Part shown: positions 30,647 to 36,681 of the stretch, piece by piece
How the letters are laid out: every line of letters starts with the position of its first letter
Numbering within the stretch: position 1 is the stretch's first letter
Assembly: GCA_947489445.1 (NCBI GenBank)
Contig: CANLDN010000020.1
Coordinates: forward strand, 1-36,681
From: an uncultured Paracoccaceae bacterium
Lineage (GTDB): Bacteria > Pseudomonadota > Alphaproteobacteria > Rhodobacterales > Rhodobacteraceae
Length of the DNA stretch: 36,681 nt
Direction: 5' to 3'
Program-made: the position numbers and the translations under genes
Notes under the pieces: model-generated
What the model saw: the letters and a program-made list of their open reading frames with translations, nothing else
Databases searched by the model: none
What the model was told of the DNA's origin: nothing

Positions 30647-31621
30647 TCAGGAAACCTTTTCAGCGATCAGCGGGAACCAGCAGGCGGCATGGCTGTCCGA
30701 TATCTGCGGGGCGGGGGCGGCGCGGCATTTGTCCTGCGCGTATTCGCAGCGGGGGTGAAACGCACAGCCGTCGGGCACCTTGTCGAGGCGCGGCATCGCC
30801 CCTTCAATCTGGTGCAGACGCTCCTTGCCTGCTGATGCCAGCGGGGTCGAGGCCATCAGCCCGGCGGTGTAGGGGTGCTGCGGCTGGGTGAGCACGTCGC
30901 GCACCGTGCCCAGTTCGGCCAGACGCCCGGAATACATCACGGCGACACGGTCGGCGGCCTCGGCAATCACGCCCATATCATGGGTGATCAGCATGACAGC
31001 CGTACCCCGGTCGCGGCAGAGCCGCTTCAGCAGCGCAATGATTTGTGCCTGTACCGACACGTCTAGCGCCGTTGTGGGCTCATCCGCGATAATTAGCGAT
31101 GGTTCGGCGCAAAGTGCAAGGGCGATGACAACACGCTGGCGCATCCCGCCGCTGAATTCGTGCGGGTAGCTGTCGATCCGTTCGGCGGCACCGGGAATGC
31201 CGACCTCTTCCAAGGCTGCAACTGCCCGTTTTTCAGCCTCTGACCGGCTGATGGGCAGGTGTGTCAGCATCGTCTCGGTCAGTTGATCCCCGATAGAGAG
31301 AAGCGGGTTCAGCGAAGTCAGCGGGTCTTGAAACACCATCCCGATTTGCTTGCCCCGCAGGCGGCGCATCGCCTCGCCCTTCAGTGCGTCAATGCGGGTG
31401 CCGTTCAACCAAATCTCGCCTTTGGCGATGCGGGCGGGTGGGCTGAGCAGACCAATCACGGCATTACCAGCCATGGATTTACCCGCGCCGCTTTCGCCGA
31501 CGACACCCAGAATTTCGCCAGCGGCAATGTCATAGCTGACGCCATCGACAGGTTTCACGACACCCGTGCGGGTCGGGATTTCAACGGACAGGTTATGGAT
31601 CGACAAAACAGCGGCTGACAT
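30647..31621 (-). CDS. Peptide ABC transporter ATP-binding protein, OppD/DppD-type (324 aa)
   Basis: First ATPase of the peptide importer. Seen: Walker A GVVGESGAGKSMAGNAVIGLL, signature FSGGMRQRVVIALAL, Walker B LIIADEPTTALDV and the family C-terminal motif GCAFHPRCEYAQDKC. The Walker A GKSM (Met for the more common Thr/Ser) is usual for OppD. The frame is open to 31726, but the ATG at 31621 gives the family start and overlaps the permease stop by one base (TGATG). Confidence 0.94.
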   Translation of the reverse strand: MSAAVLSIHNLSVEIPTRTGVVKPVDGVSYDIAAGEILGVVGESGAGKSMAGNAVIGLLSPPARIAKGEIWLNGTRIDALKGEAMRRLRGKQIGMVFQDPLTSLNPLLSIGDQLTETMLTHLPISRSEAEKRAVAALEEVGIPGAAERIDSYPHEFSGGMRQRVVIALALCAEPSLIIADEPTTALDVSVQAQIIALLKRLCRDRGTAVMLITHDMGVIAEAADRVAVMYSGRLAELGTVRDVLTQPQHPYTAGLMASTPLASAGKERLHQIEGAMPRLDKVPDGCAFHPRCEYAQDKCRAAPAPQISDSHAACWFPLIAEKVS

Positions 31622-32580
31622 CAACGCAACCTCGGATTCAGTGCATCGCGCAGCCAGTCGCCCAGCAGGTTTACGCTGAGCGCCAGTGTCAGCAGGGTGA
31701 ACGCCGGGAACAGCAAGATCCACCACTCGCCCGAGAACAGGAAGCCCTGTCCGATGCGGATTAGGGTGCCAAGGCTGGGCTGGGTCGGGGGTGCGCCAAC
31801 GCCTAGGAAACTGAGAGTCGCTTCGGCGATGATCGCCAACGCCAGCGAGATCGTCGCGATGACCAGCACGGGCGACAGCACGTTCGGCAGGATATGCCGC
31901 AGCATGATCGCGTAAGGCGTCCTCCCGATCAGGCGCGCAGCCTCTACATATTCCTTGCGTTTCTCGACCAGCGTCGCACCCCGCACGACGCGGGCGAATT
32001 GCACCCAGTCGCTCAGCCCGATGGCGATGATCAGCACCCAGATTGCCATCTGGTCGCGGTATTCAATGGGTGTGAACCCTTTGGCGATGCCAAAGATCAG
32101 CATCGCCACAAGGATCGACGGAAAGGTCAGCTGCACGTCAGCAGTGCGCATGATGATCGTTTCGGTCCAGCCGCCCACATAGCCCGAAATCAGCCCCAGC
32201 GTGATCCCCAGCACCATGGCGAAAAGGACCGCAGCAACCCCAACAAAGAGCGATACCCGCATTCCGTAAAGGATGGTCGAGAACACATCGCGCCCTTGAT
32301 CATCTGTGCCCAGCAAGAAGCTTTCGCCGGTAAAGGCGTTTGGCGTCATGGGTGCCGTGAACCCGTTCATCAGGTTCAAAGATGCGGGATCAAACGGGTT
32401 TGTTGATGCGATCAACGGCGCGAATATGGCCGACAGAACCAGGATCGTGACCACGATGGTTGAGACCACCGCGACGGGTGATCGCCGGAACGTGTAGTAG
32501 ATGTCGCTGTCCAGAAACACGCGCAGGCGTGACTTTTGCACAACCTTTGGTGCGACCGTTTGGTTTGAAAGATCGGTCAT
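31621..32580 (-). CDS. Peptide ABC transporter permease, DppC-type (319 aa)
   Basis: Inner-membrane permease with an N-terminal helix at about residues 36-58 (SPVAVVSTIVVTILVLSAIFAPL), a periplasmic loop containing FLLGTDDQGRDVFSTILYGMR (a landmark of DppC/OppC), and a five-helix core. The ATPase contact loop EAARLIGRTPYAIMLRHILPNV follows. It overlaps the upstream permease stop by one base. It forms a heterodimeric pore with the protein encoded at 32580-33560. Confidence 0.95.
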   Translation of the reverse strand: MTDLSNQTVAPKVVQKSRLRVFLDSDIYYTFRRSPVAVVSTIVVTILVLSAIFAPLIASTNPFDPASLNLMNGFTAPMTPNAFTGESFLLGTDDQGRDVFSTILYGMRVSLFVGVAAVLFAMVLGITLGLISGYVGGWTETIIMRTADVQLTFPSILVAMLIFGIAKGFTPIEYRDQMAIWVLIIAIGLSDWVQFARVVRGATLVEKRKEYVEAARLIGRTPYAIMLRHILPNVLSPVLVIATISLALAIIAEATLSFLGVGAPPTQPSLGTLIRIGQGFLFSGEWWILLFPAFTLLTLALSVNLLGDWLRDALNPRLR

Positions 32581-33560
32581 CAGTGGCCTCCCGCCCGGTC
32601 AACGCGCAGGCGCGGGTCGATGAAGAAATAAAGCATATCAACGATCAGGTTGATCGCGACGAACATCACCGAGATCAGCATCAGATAAGCGGCCATCACA
32701 GGGATATCTACAAACTGGATCGCGTTGATGAACAACAAGCCGACGCCCGGCCATTGGAACACCGTTTCGGTAATGATCGCGAAGGCGATGATCGCGCCAA
32801 GTTGCAGACCGATCACTGTGATCACGGGCACCATGGTGTTTTTCAGCGCATGGCGGAAATTGATCGTACGGTCCTTCAAGCCTCGCGCGCAGGCGAAGCG
32901 GATGTAATCCTGTCGCAGCACTTCGAGCATTTCGGATCGCACAAGTCGCATGATCAGCGTCATCTGGTAAAGGCCAAGCGTAATGGCGGGCAGAATGAGC
33001 GCCTTCAAACCGCTTTCTGTCAGAAAACCTGTCGACCAGCCGCCAATATCAACCGTCTCACCGCGTCCAAAGCTGGGCAGCCAGTTCAGTTCGACCGAGA
33101 AGATGTAGATCAACAGGATGCCGATCAGGAATGTCGGCAAGGACACCCCGATCAGAGATGCGGACATGATGAAGTTGGCGACGAAACCGTCGCGTCTGAT
33201 CGCGGTGAAAACGCCAAAGGCGATGCCGAATATGATGGCAAGAATGGCCGACACAGCGGCCAGTTCCAGCGTGGCTGGCGCGCGTTCCATCAAAATCTCG
33301 GCCACGGGGCGCCCCTGCCGATAGCTGACCCCGAAATTGCCCTGAACGGCGCCTTCGAGGAATCTATAATACTGCACTGCAAAGGATTGGTTCAGCCCAA
33401 GTTGGTCGCGCAGGCGTTCGATATCTTCGACCGTGCGTTCCTGACCCAGCATGTTTTCAATCGGATCGCCCACGAAGCGAAACATCGAAAATGCAACAAG
33501 CCCAACAATAAGCAGGACGAGCGCAGACTGTGCGACGCGACGAATGGTGTAGGCCAGCAT
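32580..33560 (-). CDS. Peptide ABC transporter permease, DppB-type (326 aa)
   Basis: Partner permease. Family N-terminus MLAYTIRRVAQSALVLLIVGLVAF forms the first helix, followed by a loop with LGLNQSFAVQYYRFLEGAVQGNFGVSY. Four to five further helices follow, with the coupling loop YIRFACARGLKDRTINFRHALKNTMVPV. The sequence matches the DppB/OppB pattern throughout. It begins 49 bases after the substrate-binding protein gene, in the same operon. Confidence 0.95.
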   Translation of the reverse strand: MLAYTIRRVAQSALVLLIVGLVAFSMFRFVGDPIENMLGQERTVEDIERLRDQLGLNQSFAVQYYRFLEGAVQGNFGVSYRQGRPVAEILMERAPATLELAAVSAILAIIFGIAFGVFTAIRRDGFVANFIMSASLIGVSLPTFLIGILLIYIFSVELNWLPSFGRGETVDIGGWSTGFLTESGLKALILPAITLGLYQMTLIMRLVRSEMLEVLRQDYIRFACARGLKDRTINFRHALKNTMVPVITVIGLQLGAIIAFAIITETVFQWPGVGLLFINAIQFVDIPVMAAYLMLISVMFVAINLIVDMLYFFIDPRLRVDRAGGH

Positions 33561-33609
33561 GGTATGATTGTCCTAAATGGCCCCGGATAAGGCGCGTCGC
33601 TGTTTGAGA

Positions 33610-35190
33610 TCAGTTCATTGTGAAGTATTTGATCTTTGGCTGGTCTTCTGGATCAACCTCGATCCCCACACGCTCTGACATGCCCCAGTTCAGCACTTGA
33701 TGGTGCACGGGGATATAAAGTTGTTCGTCCTGAACAACCCGCCAGATGCTGGCGATATCGGCATTGCGTGCCTCAAGATCGGTATTGGACGCCAGCGATT
33801 GGATCATCGCATCCAGCTCGTCATTGTCATAGCCGGTGCCGTTCCATGTGCCGATGTCGCTTTCGCGGCCATGCACGAGGAAGTTGAAGATGTATTCGCT
33901 GTCATACGTCGGCACACCCCAACCCAGCATGTAGAAGTCGGTCTGGCCATCGGTAATCAGCGGGAAGTGCTGTGCCTTGGGTTTGGCATCAAGGTTCACA
34001 GTGATCCCGATTTGACCCAGCATCCCGACAGTCGCCTGACAGATACCTTCGTCGTTCACATAGCGGTCATTGGGGCAATCAAGCCGGATCGAGAACCCGT
34101 CTTCATAACCCGCCTCGGCCAGAAGCGCCTTTGCGCCTTCGACATCTGTGGACGATTCCGCGTCCATCTCAGCCGTCCAGCCATTCACGAATGGTGGTGC
34201 GATCATGCCTGCGGGTTCACTTTGGCCGCGCATGACGACCTGACGGATCGCATCGCGGTTGATGGCCATCGACATGGCCTGACGCACACGCACATCCGCG
34301 AGCGGGTTCGCACCATCGATGTTATCCGCTTCGATATCATCGGCGCCCTGGTTCATCCCGAAAAAGATGACCCGGTTTTGCGGTGCCTGCTTGACCACCA
34401 GACCGTCTGCGGCGTTCACGCGCTCAAGATCCTGCACGGGCATATCCTGCAGAAAATCAATCTCGCCTGACAACATCGCCGCGACACGCGTGGCGGGGTT
34501 CTGGATGGGGGTGTAGATGATTTCTGTCACGTCCATGGGGAACTGATCGATGCCCCAGTAATCTTCATTGCGGACCATGACGGTTTTGACATCCGGTTCC
34601 CGGCTTTGCAGTACGTACGGCCCGGTACCGTTGGCGTTGGTCGTGGCGAACGTGATTTCGCCGCCATCGAAATCCTGAACGGCAACGGTGTCATTTGCCT
34701 CGGTCCAGTCCTTGTCCATCATGAAGAGATTGGTCAGGTTGGATGGCAGAATTGGGTTTGGCCCGTCGGTTACAATTTCAACAGTGAAATCGTCAACTGC
34801 GCGTACCTCGGTGATGGAGCCGATCAGTTCTTTCATGTCGGAATTTGGCTGTTTGGCGCGTTCAAAGCTGAAAACGACGTCTTCAGCCGTAAAGGCCGCG
34901 CCATCGTGGAAGGTGACGCCTTCACGCAGGTTAAAGGTCCAGACATTGGGATCGTCGGCTGATGGCGCCCAATCAGTGGCCAATGCTGCTTCAAATGCAC
35001 CGGTGACGTCCCGGATGATCAGCGGCTCATACATCTGATGACGGATGGTGTGGGTTGGCCCCTCGTTCTGGGCGTGTGGGTCAAGTGTCAGCGCGTCGCC
35101 TGAGCGTGCCCAACGCAGCGTTTCCGCGCTAAGCGGCGCAGCAGTGGCCATTAATACGGCGGCCAGTGTGAATACTGATGTTGGCTTCAT
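33610..35190 (-). CDS. Peptide ABC transporter substrate-binding protein, DppA/SBP family 5 (526 aa)
   Basis: Periplasmic receptor of the importer. Signal peptide at residues 1-22 (ending PLSA), then the family opening LRWARSGDALTLDPHAQNEG. The hallmark WTFNLREGVTFHDGAAFTAEDVVFSFERAK lies at about residues 90-120 and VRQAMSMAINRDAIRQVV in the second lobe. These are typical of bacterial extracellular solute-binding family 5 (peptides, nickel, some sugars or glutathione). The specificity cannot be read. The ATG at 35190 is used because it starts the signal peptide; the frame is open upstream to 35328. Confidence 0.95.
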   Translation of the reverse strand: MKPTSVFTLAAVLMATAAPLSAETLRWARSGDALTLDPHAQNEGPTHTIRHQMYEPLIIRDVTGAFEAALATDWAPSADDPNVWTFNLREGVTFHDGAAFTAEDVVFSFERAKQPNSDMKELIGSITEVRAVDDFTVEIVTDGPNPILPSNLTNLFMMDKDWTEANDTVAVQDFDGGEITFATTNANGTGPYVLQSREPDVKTVMVRNEDYWGIDQFPMDVTEIIYTPIQNPATRVAAMLSGEIDFLQDMPVQDLERVNAADGLVVKQAPQNRVIFFGMNQGADDIEADNIDGANPLADVRVRQAMSMAINRDAIRQVVMRGQSEPAGMIAPPFVNGWTAEMDAESSTDVEGAKALLAEAGYEDGFSIRLDCPNDRYVNDEGICQATVGMLGQIGITVNLDAKPKAQHFPLITDGQTDFYMLGWGVPTYDSEYIFNFLVHGRESDIGTWNGTGYDNDELDAMIQSLASNTDLEARNADIASIWRVVQDEQLYIPVHHQVLNWGMSERVGIEVDPEDQPKIKYFTMN

Positions 35191-35532
35191 ATGATTTCCC
35201 CTGTTTTGTATCCTTCGAGTCACGAAGGTTGGTGCAATTGTCCCCAATTGCTGGCGAATGGCAAGAAGCCTCGTTTGGAGATAATCGTCGAACCAGAAAT
35301 TGGTGATTGCAGCGAAGTAGATCCGCAAGTGCTATCACGGTGCGCGCCCGTGAAGATATCGAGCAAAGCGGGGTAGGAATGGTGACTGCGCGGATCTGAT
35401 CGCGGCGATGCGCATTAGGGTGAAGTTTGTGCAATGATGGGGCAAGCGCTTGGGTGGTTTTGGCAATTCAACCGCTAAGACCCTTGACTTGGGGCGGTCA
35501 AATCATGCGACCGCCCCAAAATAGCTAACCGC
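35191..35532 (-). promoter_or_regulatory. Leader and promoter region of the peptide-transport operon
   Basis: About 340 bases with no gene. Minus-strand hexamers TTGCCA (35259-35264) and ACAATT (35236-35241) are 17 bases apart and fit a weak sigma70 promoter 46 bases before the substrate-binding gene. An inverted repeat GCAATTG-TCCC-CAATTGC (35234-35251) covers the -10 and may be an operator. A 6-bp stem with a 5-base loop (CCTTCG 35212-35217, CGAAGG 35223-35228) lies in the leader. Nothing else was recognised at 35265-35488. Confidence 0.45.
35489..35519 (-). terminator. Intrinsic terminator-like hairpin after the solute-binding gene
   Basis: TTGGGGCGGTC at 35489-35499 and GACCGCCCCAA at 35509-35519 form a perfect 11-bp GC-rich stem with a 9-base loop, 14 bases after the stop of the gene at 35533. 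There is no long T-tract on the minus strand, so it may be a weak or processed terminator. It separates this gene from the peptide operon. Confidence 0.65.
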
Positions 35533-36669
35533 CTATTTCACGGTCACGATAAAGTCAGCAACCTCATCCCGCACGGCCGTTGCGGCCTCGGATGCGGTCA
35601 GAAGCCACGCATTGAAATCTTCCAAAGGAATTGCATCAGGGTGCTGAGGAATGTCGGTCCGTGACAGGTAGTCACCCGCAACATAAAATGGTGCAAGGCC
35701 CGGGCCGCCAACTTCTGTTTCGTCACCCATCATGAAGTCGATTGCCAGTCGTGCAGCTGCCGGATTGTTCGGCCTATCTGCAATTGCCAGGATCGCTGGG
35801 AAGATGATGCCGGGCGAAGGCTTAACGTCATTGGCGACTTGAAGTGCCCAGCCTTCTTCTTCGTTGTCACGGCGGTCTGAATAGCTCGTGAAGCCAAGAG
35901 GAGGGTTGTCCTGGCCTATGGCCCCCACGATGGCGTTCACCTCATCTGTCGAGTCGACCAAGACAGGATCATTGGCAAAGAAGTCTGCGATGAACTGCTG
36001 GCCTGCATTTTCGACACCGTCTAGTACGATGGGTCTGCCAAATTCCTCTTCATAGGCTGTTGCCATCTCGTCCGAGTGCAAGAAAATCTGCGTCATCAGA
36101 TCAAGGTAATCGCCGCGCTTAAGTGGATCGACCAAGAAAACGCGACCGCGCCATTCTTCGCGTGTGAGATCCCACAAGCTGTCCACTGGCGGGCCGTTCG
36201 GGTGTGCCTCCTCATTATACATCAACACTTTGGTCGACAATCGCTGTGTCAAGATCGGATCGCGAAGTGCTGGCGGGACGCGGTCGATGATACGTGGTGG
36301 GATGTATGGTTGGATAATGCCGCCGTCGAAGATCTTTACCAGCACGACCGGTGTGTCCGATATGTAGATCACGTCGGCATTGGTTATGAACTCTTCACTT
36401 TCCTCAATAAGAAGTTCGATTTGCTCCGTCGACGATATGTCGAAGCCCTTCATGTCAATTCCAGGATAGGCAGCCTCAAATGCGGCCTCGACCTTGCCGA
36501 TCCGGCTGGTGAAGGAATAGACCGTGACGGTCCCCTCTGCCAAGGCAAGTGGCAGCAGTTCTTCGGGGGTCATCTGGTTGAGTTCATTAATCTCATCCAG
36601 TGTCTGCGCTAAGGTTTGATTTGGTATTGTCGTGAGCGCGGTGAGCGCGATGGTTTTCAGGAATTTCAT
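35533..36669 (-). CDS. ABC transporter solute-binding protein, iron/phosphonate-like type (378 aa)
   Basis: Periplasmic receptor of a second ABC system. Signal peptide at residues 1-22 (ending TLAQ), then VTVYSFTSRIGKVEAAFEAAYPGIDMKGF, the typical opening of the AfuA/FbpA-type or 2-aminoethylphosphonate-type family. Later ADVIYISD, WRGRVFLVDPLKRGDYL and AARLAIDFMMGDE match the same fold. Two Tyr usually chelate iron in this family, but the ligand here is not clear. The ribosome site GAGGAC lies close before the ATG. The downstream side ends in a hairpin and then the peptide operon, so the matching permease and ATPase genes, if linked, would be upstream beyond the right edge. Confidence 0.88.
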   Translation of the reverse strand: MKFLKTIALTALTTIPNQTLAQTLDEINELNQMTPEELLPLALAEGTVTVYSFTSRIGKVEAAFEAAYPGIDMKGFDISSTEQIELLIEESEEFITNADVIYISDTPVVLVKIFDGGIIQPYIPPRIIDRVPPALRDPILTQRLSTKVLMYNEEAHPNGPPVDSLWDLTREEWRGRVFLVDPLKRGDYLDLMTQIFLHSDEMATAYEEEFGRPIVLDGVENAGQQFIADFFANDPVLVDSTDEVNAIVGAIGQDNPPLGFTSYSDRRDNEEEGWALQVANDVKPSPGIIFPAILAIADRPNNPAAARLAIDFMMGDETEVGGPGLAPFYVAGDYLSRTDIPQHPDAIPLEDFNAWLLTASEAATAVRDEVADFIVTVK

Positions 36670-36681
36670 TGTTCTGTCCTC

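Noticed and set aside
32460..33590. 376-residue plus-strand frame across the permease genes
   Set aside because: Antisense shadow with Gln/Asp/His-rich low-complexity composition; the opposite strand encodes a clear DppB.
1..36681. CRISPR arrays, tRNA or rRNA genes
   Set aside because: No regularly spaced direct repeats and no cloverleaf or rRNA sequence were recognised by reading; no search tool was run.

Overview
The window looks like a chromosomal segment of a marine Rhodobacterales (Roseobacter-group) alphaproteobacterium. This is an inference from the gene families and style: a class II (B12-dependent) ribonucleotide reductase, a DUF1489 protein, many start/stop overlaps of the ATGA and TAATG kind, moderately high GC, and an IS5-type transposase tail. 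No rRNA, tRNA or CRISPR array was recognised.

Layout. The left edge (1-86) is the end of an IS5-family insertion sequence. It is followed by an unrecognised secreted protein, a gene-poor stretch and a solitary HNH nuclease. At 2955-4495 a TetR regulator and a short-chain dehydrogenase overlap, with a perfect palindrome upstream. A gene-poor spacer follows, then a previously uncalled DUF2461 pseudogene (5060-5458) broken by in-frame stops. At 5448-10948 a second TetR is divergent from an RND efflux pair and a coupled YdeI-like gene. At 11343-14773 an acyl-CoA synthetase is divergent from a PLP-dependent decarboxylase, which abuts a DUF1489 gene. Then comes nrdJ (14978-17260) with a readable sigma70-type promoter.

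The most interesting region is a zinc island at 17319-24588. It holds zur-znuC-znuB divergent from znuA. Next to it is a six-gene operon: a second Fur-family regulator, a His-rich ZrgA/DUF2796 protein, a LolD-like ATPase, an FtsX/MacB-like permease and two tandem DUF3299 proteins. This operon resembles the zinc-regulated ZrgABCDE system of Vibrio cholerae and the PA4063-PA4066 operon of Pseudomonas aeruginosa. Similar AT-rich imperfect palindromes lie in the znuA-zur intergenic region and ahead of the second operon, so both are probably regulated by zinc.

At 24882-29606 lies a small alpha-glucan locus: a LacI regulator with a perfect 18-bp palindrome just before its GTG start, a LamB-type maltoporin, a lipoprotein GH13 amylase, and a free-standing secreted protein resembling the C-terminal module of glucodextranase. 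A long hairpin separates porin and amylase. No sugar importer is present in the window. At 29684-35190 a complete Dpp/Opp-type peptide ABC operon is encoded on the minus strand. The right edge carries a solute-binding protein (35533-36669) of a second ABC system whose other parts would lie outside the window.

Overall the window is ordinary accessory and transport chromosome. The least described pieces are the ZrgABCDE-like operon with its own Fur paralogue, and the amylase locus with a detached carbohydrate-binding-like module.
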